Source: Neiella marina
GTDB lineage: Bacteria; Pseudomonadota; Gammaproteobacteria; Enterobacterales; Neiellaceae
NCBI RefSeq assembly: GCF_002165625.1
Contig: NZ_NGNS01000030.1
Coordinates: forward strand, 1-47,289
Reading direction: 5' to 3'
Length of the DNA: 47,289 nt
Shown here: one piece after another, positions 17,747 to 26,499 of the stretch
How the letters are laid out: each line of letters starts with the position of its first letter
Position numbering within the stretch: the stretch's first letter is position 1
Notes under the pieces: model-generated
Database searches by the model: none
The model's input: only the letters and a program-made list of their open reading frames with translations
What the model was told of the DNA's origin: nothing
Position numbers and translations under genes: made by a program

Positions 17747-17804
17747 GAATTCCTCACTGGAAAATTGTTATCGCAACCGCCATGTTCTTGGCAGTCGTCA
17801 TATT

Positions 17805-17936
17805 CTAGTCAAGCGCAACCATATCCTTGCCTCGTTGAGGGATAATGTCAACTGGAATGTTAGCTGCTGCTAACTTATCGAGATCTGCCGCTAATTCTGG
17901 CTTATTGGTGCCAGTTTCAGCGGCAGTATTTGCCAT
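17805..17936 (-). CDS. possible 43-aa small ORF after the S9 peptidase
   Basis: The frame from the ATG at 17936 to the TAG at 17805 reads M-A-N-T-A-A-E-T-G and ends G-K-D-M-V-A-L-D. It begins eight bases after the peptidase stop, so it could be the last cistron of that transcript. Composition (Ala, Asp, Leu, Pro) looks protein-like, but no good Shine-Dalgarno precedes the ATG and I recognise no family. It may instead be a gene remnant. Confidence 0.3.
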   Translation of the reverse strand: MANTAAETGTNKPELAADLDKLAAANIPVDIIPQRGKDMVALD

Positions 17937-17944
17937 GATCGCGA

Positions 17945-19984
17945 CTACTTGCTAGTCCAATCATCCATCCAGCGGAACACCTCGGCATACCACTGTTTAA
18001 GGTTATCCATGTTCAAAATCCAATGATTTTCATCCGGGTACATGATAAGGCGACTTGGAATCCCCCGACGCTGCAATGCTGTGAATGCGGCAATGCCCTG
18101 ATCGTAAGGCACTCGGAAGTCTTTTTCGCCATGAATGACTAACATCGGCGTTTTCCAGTTGTCGACATAGTTAGCTGGATTGAACTTGACGTAGTCATCG
18201 GCGCCCTGCCATTGCGGCCCGCCCCATTCATGCTCTGGAAACCATAATTCTTCGGTGGTGGCATAGAACCCGGGTAAGTCGTATAAGCCCGCATGGTTAA
18301 TCAAGCATTTAAAACCGTCATTCCAGTTGCCTGCTATCCAGTTGATCATGTATCCGCCGTAGGATGCTCCCAAGGCGCACGCATTGCTCTGATCCAACCA
18401 AGGTTGCTGCTTCGCCACCGCAGCAAAACCTTTTTGCAAATCGATCAGCGGTTTGCCTCCCCAGTCTCGCGAGATCGAGTTGGTAAACTGCTGGCCATAT
18501 CCAGTTGAGCCATGGAAGTCGATCATCACCACACCGTAACCTTGGGCAGCCCATAGCTGGGCATTCCAGCGGAAGTGGAACATATTGCCAAATGAACCTT
18601 GTGGACCGCCGTGGATCAAAAATGCCACTGGGTACTTTTTACCAGCTTTATAATTGACCGGCTTTAGCCAGTAACCATAGACGGTTTCATCATTCCAGCC
18701 GCTGAATTTGAATTGCTCAAATTCGCCGAACTGTACGTCTGCCAGACGTGCTTTATTGACCGCAGTTAAAGCTGCTGTTTTGCCGCTGCTCAGATCCAAT
18801 GCGTATATATCTTTTGGCGCATTCAGCGCATGACGACTGAACACCAAGCGGTCACCAGCTACGTTCAAATCACCGGCGTAACCGTCACTGAATAAACGCG
18901 TGACTTTGTCGCTATTGACATCAACCACAAAGATACTGCGCTGGCCAACATCCTGAGCAGTTACATAGAGCTTGCTACTATCAGCACTGAAAATGAGTGA
19001 GCCGGTTGAGCGGTCCCAATCAGTGGCAATTTGTTTTGATTGTCCGGTCTTCAGATCGCGCAAAACGATACCAAAACGGTCCGCTTCAAAACCTGGCTTG
19101 TTCATCGCTAGATAGGCAAGCGTTTTGCCATCCGGCGACAGTGTCGGATGACTGTCCCAAGCCTTGTTTTCTGTGGTGAGGTTGCTGATCTTGCCGCTGC
19201 CAATCTCGCTGTAGTACAAGTCAAAGTTGGTGTGCCAAGGCTGATCAGGACCCGGCGCTTTGGCAGCAAAAATTACTGCCTTACCATCATTGGTAATAGC
19301 CACTTCTTCCATACCAGAAAAAGGCCGCGCCGGGGCATCAGTATTCCAACCTTGCATCAAAGGTTCGGCATCATCGATCATCTTGCCATCGATTGTTGCA
19401 GTGAACAGGTGGCGCTTAAATGGCGATAACCAAGTATCCCAGTGACGAACCATTAATTGATCGTAGACCCGACCAGTGGCCTTCTGCGATTGGTGCGCCT
19501 CGATCTTGTCTGCCGAGCATTGCAACGTCTTACAATCGACATCAACACTCATCGATAACACCAAGGTTTTACCGTCAGCACTCAGCTTAAAGCCTTCAAC
19601 ATCCAGTGGCAGATCAGATACCTGCAGCGCTTCTCCACCATTAAGCGGAAGCCGCCAGATCTGTGAAGAGCCACTTCGCGACGTGAGGAACAAGAGGCCA
19701 CTGCCGTCCGGCGCCCAAACCACATTATGCTCGCCTTGACCACTGGTGATTTGACGGGCTTCGCCGTTGCCGTCGAGGTCTTGGAGGAACAGCGCATTTG
19801 ATTTTTTCTGTTCGTCAACTGCTGGCGACTTAACGCCATAAACCAATTGGCTGCCATCTGGCGAAACCGTCACGCTGTGAATCTTGTTTAGCGTTGCGAT
19901 GGTATCAACCGTTAGCCCTCGCGTATCGCCATAAGCGCTGGTTGCACAGGCAGATAACGCCAATGCAAAAAGCTTGTGTTTCAT
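17945..19984 (-). CDS. S9-family prolyl oligopeptidase / dipeptidyl aminopeptidase, secreted
   Basis: A 679-residue exported serine peptidase. The signal peptide (about 1-20, ending A-Y-G) is followed by a beta-propeller with repeated V-S-P-D-G and LSPDGKTLAY-type blades (about 25-420) and a C-terminal alpha/beta hydrolase domain (about 435-679). The catalytic Ser541 is in G-A-S-Y-G-G-Y-M, the Asp in HGEKDFRVPY and the His in DENHWILN, so the triad is complete. AGGAG lies seven bases before the ATG. It likely removes dipeptides or cuts short peptides in the periplasm. It diverges from a second, broken S9 gene. Confidence 0.93.
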   Translation of the reverse strand: MKHKLFALALSACATSAYGDTRGLTVDTIATLNKIHSVTVSPDGSQLVYGVKSPAVDEQKKSNALFLQDLDGNGEARQITSGQGEHNVVWAPDGSGLLFLTSRSGSSQIWRLPLNGGEALQVSDLPLDVEGFKLSADGKTLVLSMSVDVDCKTLQCSADKIEAHQSQKATGRVYDQLMVRHWDTWLSPFKRHLFTATIDGKMIDDAEPLMQGWNTDAPARPFSGMEEVAITNDGKAVIFAAKAPGPDQPWHTNFDLYYSEIGSGKISNLTTENKAWDSHPTLSPDGKTLAYLAMNKPGFEADRFGIVLRDLKTGQSKQIATDWDRSTGSLIFSADSSKLYVTAQDVGQRSIFVVDVNSDKVTRLFSDGYAGDLNVAGDRLVFSRHALNAPKDIYALDLSSGKTAALTAVNKARLADVQFGEFEQFKFSGWNDETVYGYWLKPVNYKAGKKYPVAFLIHGGPQGSFGNMFHFRWNAQLWAAQGYGVVMIDFHGSTGYGQQFTNSISRDWGGKPLIDLQKGFAAVAKQQPWLDQSNACALGASYGGYMINWIAGNWNDGFKCLINHAGLYDLPGFYATTEELWFPEHEWGGPQWQGADDYVKFNPANYVDNWKTPMLVIHGEKDFRVPYDQGIAAFTALQRRGIPSRLIMYPDENHWILNMDNLKQWYAEVFRWMDDWTSK

Positions 19985-20150
19985 CGGTAAACTCCTAGTG
20001 AATATGTCCTGAAAGCCTGCTTTCGAGTTCTTAGCAGGGGTTGGTAGTTGTTGCTGTTATTGTTTTTTGCGCGCTGATTATACCGAATCCGCAGACCCTC
20101 GGGCGAGATCACAGTCTGCCGTTTTCAACGTCGACTTCGTTGTTCTTTTA

Positions 20151-20178
20151 TTGCGCAAATGATCGATATTGATATTAT
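20151..20178 (+). promoter_or_regulatory. candidate promoter of the broken S9 peptidase gene
   Basis: TTGCGC (20151-20156) and TATTAT (20173-20178) are separated by 16 bases, 22 bases before the ATG at 20201. It lies in the 216-base divergent region between the two peptidase genes. Confidence 0.35.
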
Positions 20179-20200
20179 CTGCCCGAATTTGATTAATTAA

Positions 20201-22171
20201 ATGAATTTAACTATGCACCCAACTCGAGCATTGCTCGCTTTGCTAACTCTGCTGTGCGCCATCGGAGCGTACGCGGCCCCTTCCCAACCCGCCTTACCAC
20301 TTGAAGTTTATGCCAACCCCGCAGAGATCGGCATGATGCGCCTTTCTCCCGATGGCAAGCGATATGCCTATCGGCTGACGAGAGGCGAAAAGAAATACTT
20401 AGTGGTGAAGGAGTTCGGCCAAGAAAAACCGATTGGCGCCATCGACATCGAAAGTATCAACCCACGCAACATCTACTTTATTGACAAAAATCGGCTGATT
20501 TTAAGAGCCTATGAGTACACCGTTGTTGGTGGCTTCACAGGCAAACACAATGTATCCATGGCCTGGGTATATGATTTACAGGAGCAAAAGGTGAGGCAAC
20601 TGCTGTTCCCCGGCTACGGCATTTTCAAGGGCCAAGGGGGCCTTGGTAAAGTCGTGGGGATCATGCCTGAACAAAATCGCATTTTCATGCCTGCCTATAT
20701 CGGTGACATGTATAGTGGCGCTGATCCGATCTATACCCTTACGTCAGTTCGCCTTGATCGCAAAAGTAAACCACGGAAAATGACGCGCGGAGCCCATGAT
20801 GCGACCGATTTCTTCGTTGACGAGAACGGCGAACTCATCGCCCAAGAGTATTACAGCAATAAGAATGATATTCATCGTGTGCAAGCCCGACAAGATGGCC
20901 GCTGGGTGACTATTTTCGAAGAGAAAGCTAAAATCAGGAAGCGCAGCTTCGTCGGTTTACCCCCAGATCGCAGCAGTTTGGTAATGCTCAAAACCGACAG
21001 ATCTGGGCGGCGAAATTACTTCACCATGTCACTAACAGATGGCACTATTTCTAAGCCTCTGTTCCAGAATAAAAACGCAGATGTCGAAGCGGTGATGAGC
21101 GATCTAAACCGAGTCGTCTACGGAGTCAGGTTCTCTGGCTTTCACCCAAGCTATGCCTTCTTTGATCCGAAGATTGATAAGCTCTATCAGGATATTCAAA
21201 AATCATCACCGAGCCATTCTTTTACCATCTCCGATCATACTCCTGACTGGTCGAAAATCCTGTTTTATGTAGAGGGCAAAGGAAGCGCAGGCGATTACAT
21301 GCTGTATGAGAATGGCGGGTTCTCGTTCGTCGACACCGCGCGCCGATATGTTCACCCCTCGCAAGTTCACCCGGTGATTGCAACATCCTTTCAAGCACGA
21401 GATGACCTGACCATCCCAACCCTTTTGACCTACCCCAACACCTCGCCGCAACCAGCCAAAAAGCTGCCCACTGCGGTTTACCCCCATGGCGGCCCTGCGT
21501 CATATGACAAAATCAGATTCAATTGGATGGCCCAGTATCTCGCTAGCCGAGGTTTCTTGGTCATTCAGCCTCAATTTCGCGGTTCGAGAGGGTTTGGTCG
21601 AGCCCATCGAACAGCAGGCAACGGTGAATGGGGGAAGAAAATGCAACACGACATCACTGATGCGGTGAAGCACTATATCGCCGCAGGTGAAGTGGATCCT
21701 GACCGCATCTGCATTATAGGCGCTAGTTACGGCGGCTATGCTGCGCTAGCTGGCGGCGCCTTTACCCCGGACTTGTATCAATGTGTGGTCTCTATTAATG
21801 GCGTCAGTGGAATTCCGGAAATGCTGGAGTTTGAAGAGGACAGACACAATTCCGACAGTTGGGTGCTGACCTAGTGGCGCAAAGTAATTGCCAACAATAA
21901 TTTGTCAGACGACTTTCTCGAATCTATTTCACCACTCCATCATGCCAAGGCATTTCAGGCCCCTGTACTTCTGATCCACGGTGAAATTGATAAGGTGGTG
22001 CCGCTGGAGCAATCCGAAGACATGGCCGACAAGCTGGAAGACAACGATAAAGAATTTGAATTTGTTGAACTTGACGATGAAGGGCATAGCCTGCGCAAAA
22101 CAAAGTCAAAACTGGCGACATTGAAAGCGGTCGACAAATTTCTCCACAAACACTTGAAGAAATCGGCTTAA
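20201..22171 (+). pseudogene. S9-family peptidase interrupted by an in-frame amber stop
   Basis: One continuous frame of 657 codons broken only by TAG at 21872-21874 (codon 558). The upstream part has a signal peptide (about 5-25, A-Y-A-A-P), propeller and the start of the hydrolase domain, with nucleophile Ser509 in G-A-S-Y-G-G-Y-A. The part after the stop resumes W-R-K-V-I-A-N-N-N-L and supplies the triad Asp597 (HGEIDKVVP) and His629 (DEGHSLRK). The TAG follows D-S-W-V-L-T, where relatives commonly have a Tyr codon, so one base change would explain it. Without readthrough the product lacks two of three catalytic residues. The rest of the frame is undamaged, implying a recent event or a sequencing error. 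Confidence 0.85.
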
Positions 22172-22188
22172 AACTAAATCACCAGCTG

Positions 22189-22210
22189 GCAGTCAGCTTA
22201 AACTGGCTGC
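22189..22210. terminator. weak bidirectional hairpin between convergent genes
   Basis: GCAGTCAG and CTGGCTGC pair (eight pairs, one G-T) around a six-base loop in the 39-base gap between the peptidase pseudogene and the convergent kinase. It is followed by TTATTT on the plus strand. Confidence 0.4.
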
Positions 22211-23608
22211 TTATTTGGGTAAGGCAATTTGAAAGCGCACACCGACAGGCGAATCAACTAACTTGATGGAGCCGTTGTAAGCGTTGTAAATAATATTGCG
22301 GATGATGTTAAGCCCAAGCCCCATTTTGCCTTTGGTTTTATTAGGCGAGTAGAACGGCTCAAACACCTTTTCCTTGTCATCTGCCGCGATGCCAATACCG
22401 TCATCGTGGTAGGTGATATGAATATGAGAGTTGGACTCTGACACGCCGATGGAAATATGGCCCCGATTAGAGCCATTGAAACCATGCACCAAAGAGTTAT
22501 CGACCAGCGCACTAAGAATTTGCCACAAGGTATAACGGGAACGACAGCGGATCGCTGAATTCACTTCAATCGCTATGTTGTTAAAACCAGTTTTCTGGCG
22601 ATAACTGGTTTTCAATTCGGTCAGCAACTCACCAATGTCGAACTTCGCTTCGGACTGGAAAGAACCGCTCGAATCGACTTGTTTGAAAATCTGAATGAGC
22701 TGCGAGCTTTTATAAAGATTGGATTCGGTTAGCTTGAACTTTTCTTCTAGGCTGGCGAGCAAAGCGGTGGCTTGAGATTGAGATAAAGTCTTGTTGCTAA
22801 TGCCGCTCAACAAGCCGTTAATATCATTTTGGGCACACGAGATGGCGGTCATGGCAGTGCCCAGCGGCGTATTGAGTTCATGCGCGATACCGGTCAGCAA
22901 CGTCTTTACCGTGACCTGCTTTTCAGCTTCCAACCGCGAAGCTTCATTGTCGCGCTGACGCCGGACCAAGTCAGACAGTTCACTGTTCACTTGCTCTAGT
23001 TCTTTGTTGCGGTCGTCAACGGTCTGACTTAACTGGCGATTGGCTTCAAGCAACTGCTGTCGATGATTCCAGTTTTCAAACACAACCGCGGCTAGATTGG
23101 CCGATGTTTCGATAAACTGAATATCTTCAGCGGTGGGCGATTGTGGCTCACCGTAATAGATCGCAAAGGTGCCATAAACTTTGCCCCCGGAACCAATGAT
23201 TGGCTCCGACCAACAAGCTTGCAAGCCAGCCTTCAATGCCAGTGGTTTGTATTGCGACCAGTAGGGGTGGGTATTAATGTCCTCGACCACCACACGCTTT
23301 TTAGAGAAAGCCGCCGAACCACAAGAGCCAACCCCCAAACCAATAGCGACCCCTTCAAGTGCATCGCAATAGTCTTTCGGCAACGACACCGAGGCAAGTG
23401 GATGAAGTGTTTGACTATCGTCATTAAGGGCCAGCACAGAGGTTTTCATGGCCGGATTAAATTCCTCTGATTTAGCACAGAGAAAATTAAGAATGACATC
23501 TATGGATTCGCCTTGGGCGGCGAACTTCAATACCTCAGCCCGGCCTGCTTCCAGCCGGCTCAAGCGTTGCCAATAGTCTGCGTTTTTGTCGAACGTTGCG
23601 CAATTCAC
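22211..23608 (-). CDS. orphan soluble GAF-domain sensor histidine kinase
   Basis: A 465-residue kinase without membrane segments. A GAF domain (about 30-180) contains several cysteines (G-S-C-G-S, Q-A-C-W-S). It is followed by a coiled coil (about 183-235), HisKA with G-I-A-H-E-L-N-T-P-L-G (His243) and HATPase with VDNSLVHGF, YHDDGIGIA and GKMGLGLNI. Start is GTG at 23608; an in-frame TGA 15 bases upstream excludes an extension, and the next Met is far inside the GAF domain. No response regulator is adjacent, so its partner is elsewhere. Ligand could be a small molecule, but the sequence does not show which. Confidence 0.86.
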   Translation of the reverse strand: MNCATFDKNADYWQRLSRLEAGRAEVLKFAAQGESIDVILNFLCAKSEEFNPAMKTSVLALNDDSQTLHPLASVSLPKDYCDALEGVAIGLGVGSCGSAAFSKKRVVVEDINTHPYWSQYKPLALKAGLQACWSEPIIGSGGKVYGTFAIYYGEPQSPTAEDIQFIETSANLAAVVFENWNHRQQLLEANRQLSQTVDDRNKELEQVNSELSDLVRRQRDNEASRLEAEKQVTVKTLLTGIAHELNTPLGTAMTAISCAQNDINGLLSGISNKTLSQSQATALLASLEEKFKLTESNLYKSSQLIQIFKQVDSSGSFQSEAKFDIGELLTELKTSYRQKTGFNNIAIEVNSAIRCRSRYTLWQILSALVDNSLVHGFNGSNRGHISIGVSESNSHIHITYHDDGIGIAADDKEKVFEPFYSPNKTKGKMGLGLNIIRNIIYNAYNGSIKLVDSPVGVRFQIALPK

Positions 23609-23710
23609 CGAATACCGTACTCATCTATTAGGAACTAATGAAATACAACTTTAATTTTAGAGCGAGACTGCTTTTTTAGCGAATTACGTGATTATCATTA
23701 TCTGCAGATC

Positions 23711-23735
23711 AAAAAAGCGAGCCGAAGCTCGCTTT
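23711..23735 (-). terminator. terminator of fabV
   Basis: AAAGCGAGC / GCTCGCTTT pair across CGAA (23714-23735) and on the minus strand are followed by a T6 tract (23711-23716 as A). It begins 19 bases after the fabV stop. Confidence 0.9.
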
Positions 23736-23754
23736 ATGACTAAGTCAGTAGCGG

Positions 23755-24948
23755 TTACTCGCCTTCGAGCGGCAAATCAACCAAGGTACTAACATCTGCT
23801 TCATAATCGACATTGTCGAAATCAAAACCAAACAGCTTCAGGAAGTCGGACTTGTAACCGGCGTAATCGGTCAGCTCGAAAATGTTGTCGGTTTCAACTT
23901 GTGGCCACAAATCGGTTACTGCCTGTTGAACCGAGTCATCCAGTTCTTTGCCGTCAACCCGAATACGGTTGGCTTCATCGAGGATTTCTTCGCTCAGATA
24001 CAGCTGGTCGAACAAACCACTGATTTGTTCGATACAGCCTTCGTGTGTGCCCTGCTCTTTCATCACTTTGTACAGCAGTGAAATATACAGCGGCATAATT
24101 GGAATGGCAGAAGAAGCCTGAGTCACCAGCGCCTTCAGTACAGCAACATTAGCCTTGATGCCTTTGTCGCCATATTGCTTGTTCATCTCGCTAACGGCGC
24201 GATCCAAATCCTCTTTGGCGCGGCCAATAGTGGCATGGCCGTAGATCGGCCAAGTTAGCTCTTTACCGATGTAGCTATACGCAACAGTGCGGGCATTGTC
24301 AGCCAACACGCCTGCTTCGGCCATCATATCAATCCAGCGCTGCCAATCTTCACCACCCATAACCTTCACGGTATCAGCAATCTCTTGCTCATTGGCTGGC
24401 TCTACCGATACTTCGTGAATGACTTCTTTGCTGGTGTCCAACGTACGGGCAGTGTAACCCTCGCCAATTGGCTTCAATACCGAGGTGAAGGTTTCGCCTG
24501 ATACAGGATCGGTACGGCGCGGCGATGCCAACGAATACACCACCATGTCAACTTGACCTAAATCTTGTTTAATCAGATCAATGGTCTGTTGCTTAATGGC
24601 ATCAGAGAATGCATCACCATTAATGCTTTTAGCATAAATGCCTGCTTCATCGGCAGCGGCATGAAATGCCGCTGAGTTGTAGTAACCAGCCGATGCACAC
24701 TTCTTCTCTGTTGGTGGCTTCTCAAAGAACACACCAACGGTTTTTGCTTCAGAACCACCAAATGAGGCGGTAATCCGAGACGCAAGGCCGTAACCAGTGG
24801 ATGCGCCAATTACCAGCACGCGTTTTGGGCCATCGGTGATGGCAGGCTGCTGACGAGTGTATTCGATTTGTTGTTTGACGTTTTCAGCACAGCCAGTCGG
24901 GTGTGCGTTAATGCAGATAAAGCCACGTACGCGCGGTTTGATGATCAT
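23755..24948 (-). CDS. fabV: trans-2-enoyl-ACP reductase FabV
   Basis: NADH-dependent enoyl-ACP reductase of type II fatty-acid synthesis. FabV proteins are known to be insensitive or weakly sensitive to triclosan. 397 residues starting M-I-I-K-P-R-V-R-G, the typical beginning. The cofactor loop [11 protein letters not shown] and the catalytic Y-x8-K ([10 protein letters not shown]) are present. It forms its own unit with a strong terminator. No FabI-like gene is seen in the window. Confidence 0.96.
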   Translation of the reverse strand: MIIKPRVRGFICINAHPTGCAENVKQQIEYTRQQPAITDGPKRVLVIGASTGYGLASRITASFGGSEAKTVGVFFEKPPTEKKCASAGYYNSAAFHAAADEAGIYAKSINGDAFSDAIKQQTIDLIKQDLGQVDMVVYSLASPRRTDPVSGETFTSVLKPIGEGYTARTLDTSKEVIHEVSVEPANEQEIADTVKVMGGEDWQRWIDMMAEAGVLADNARTVAYSYIGKELTWPIYGHATIGRAKEDLDRAVSEMNKQYGDKGIKANVAVLKALVTQASSAIPIMPLYISLLYKVMKEQGTHEGCIEQISGLFDQLYLSEEILDEANRIRVDGKELDDSVQQAVTDLWPQVETDNIFELTDYAGYKSDFLKLFGFDFDNVDYEADVSTLVDLPLEGE

Positions 24949-25279
24949 AACGGTGTTGTCCTCGTGTGCACCGAATCTCGGAGCTTTTTAGTCAAAAGCC
25001 CTTGAAATTGAGGTCAGGGCTTAGGGTCGGCTGATCGTTGCTGACCCTAACAATTAAGTTGCTAATAGTGGCGGCATATTATCCATGTCTCAAGTTTTCG
25101 ACAAACTCGACCACTTCTTTTCCACGTTTACTCTGAGCCATTTGCGGCTTGGGTAACAACTTTGCTGCGAAAGCATCCGCCGCATGGAGGCGGCGGCTGA
25201 GCCATCAGGGACGATTTCACGGCGTCTTGAAAAGTAACGTTGTTACCCAAACCCGTCCCACTGCATCACCAGTTGCTAG
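24949..25279. other. 331-base non-coding gap holding a nested inverted repeat
   Basis: The gap between fabV and the exporter gene contains no convincing ORF. Its right half is occupied by the nested inverted repeat described at 25149-25250; the left half must contain the fabV promoter. Confidence 0.6.
25149..25250. repeat. nested inverted repeat, possible dispersed intergenic element
   Basis: Outer arms of 12 perfect pairs, TTGGGTAACAAC (25149-25160) and GTTGTTACCCAA (25239-25250), enclose a second hairpin CCGCCGC-ATGGAG-GCGGCGG (25177-25196). This is followed by TGAGCCATCAGGGACGATTT and GGCGTC. The 'catgga...gagcc...cagggacga...gcgtct' arrangement resembles small dispersed intergenic elements that I recall from marine gammaproteobacteria, but I cannot confirm that. 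There is no T-tract. Only one copy lies in this window. Confidence 0.65.
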
Positions 25280-26440
25280 CTACTTTTGCCGACAGGCTAA
25301 GCCGATCAAGCCAAACGCCAAGGTACCGGTCGTCGCCATCAGCGCTACCATCGGCAACGGGCCATGATCATTGCCCAAGGTCACCAAGCCGCTCGCTAGC
25401 GCGCCCATACCGAACTGGCTCGCACCAAGCTGCGCCGAAGCAGTACCGGCATTAGTGCGAAATAGTTCCATCACTTGCTGAGTCGCATTGGGAAAAACAA
25501 AGCTGTTGACCCCAATCGCCAATGCCATTAGTGGCACAATCGTCATCAGTTGGCCCAGCCCTGAGGCAACCAGAGTGACAAGGCAGATTAACGCCATTAA
25601 CTGCACAGTTTGTGCTCGCCGCAACACCACCCGCGCCTGTGCTCGGCCAGCAAGACGGCCATTGAAGAAGGCGCAAGTTGCCATGACCACGACATTGGCG
25701 GCAAACAAAATACCGTACAGTTCAGGGCTAGCACCAAAATATTCCATGTACAGATACGGCGAGCCAGCAATGAAGACAAACATAGTCGACGAGTGGAAAG
25801 CCATACCAATAAACCAAAGCCACCCTTTGGGCTCGGTCAATACCACTTTATAGCGGCGAAACAACGCCAATACATTTGCCTCCCCGGTACCTGGAGCCAA
25901 ATCACCAAAAGCATGCCAGGACCAAACAAGCGCGATTGCGCCATAGGCCGCCAGCACCCAGTAAATAGCATGCCAATCACCGAGCCGAAGCAGAAATGAA
26001 CCAACAGTGGGCGCTAACAATGGCGCCACCAGCATCACCGACAAAATTGCCGAACGCACCTTGATAGCGGCAGGGCCATCGAACTTATCGGTGATAATGG
26101 CATTGATCACCACCGCGCCTGCGGCACCACCAAAGGCCTGAATAATCCGCCAGATCATAAAGGATTCGACAGTCGTAGCGATTGCCGCCGCCACGCTGGC
26201 AACAACGAACAGTGCTAAGCCACCTAACATCACCGGGCGTCGACCGAGACCATCAGATAACGGTCCATGAATCAACTGACCAGCAGCAAAGCCGATCAAG
26301 AAGGTTGTTAGTGAACGCTGGACATCGGCCAACGGGGTATTGAAGTCCTGAGCAATGGTGGGCATTGCTGGGAGATACATATCGATAGCTAGAGGCGTCA
26401 TGGCCACAACCATGGCCAATAACGTAATCATGCCTGCCAC
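25280..26440 (-). CDS. MFS multidrug exporter, Bcr/CflA family
   Basis: A 386-residue, 12-helix major facilitator transporter. The N-terminal signature T-P-L-A-I-D-M-Y-L-P-A-M-P is diagnostic of the Bcr/CflA drug:H+ antiporters. The loop 2-3 motif G-P-L-S-D-G-L-G-R-R-P-V follows. The start could be GTG at 26440 (GAG seven bases upstream) or ATG at 26431; three residues differ. Known members export bicyclomycin, chloramphenicol or sulfonamides; the substrate here cannot be told. No regulator is adjacent. Confidence 0.9.
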   Translation of the reverse strand: MAGMITLLAMVVAMTPLAIDMYLPAMPTIAQDFNTPLADVQRSLTTFLIGFAAGQLIHGPLSDGLGRRPVMLGGLALFVVASVAAAIATTVESFMIWRIIQAFGGAAGAVVINAIITDKFDGPAAIKVRSAILSVMLVAPLLAPTVGSFLLRLGDWHAIYWVLAAYGAIALVWSWHAFGDLAPGTGEANVLALFRRYKVVLTEPKGWLWFIGMAFHSSTMFVFIAGSPYLYMEYFGASPELYGILFAANVVVMATCAFFNGRLAGRAQARVVLRRAQTVQLMALICLVTLVASGLGQLMTIVPLMALAIGVNSFVFPNATQQVMELFRTNAGTASAQLGASQFGMGALASGLVTLGNDHGPLPMVALMATTGTLAFGLIGLACRQK

Positions 26441-26456
26441 GACGACACTCGCATTT

Positions 26457-26488
26457 CTAAAAAAAAGGACAGCAAGTATAACGGCTGT
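26457..26488 (-). terminator. weak terminator of the chemoreceptor gene
   Basis: On the minus strand a five-pair stem ACAGC / GCTGT (26469-26473 with 26484-26488) is followed by CC and a T8 tract. It lies in the short gap after the chemoreceptor stop. Confidence 0.4.
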
Positions 26489-26499
26489 TGAGGTCAGAC

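Noticed and set aside
25149-25367. 72-codon plus-strand frame
   Set aside because: Begins inside the inverted repeat and runs antisense into the exporter gene.
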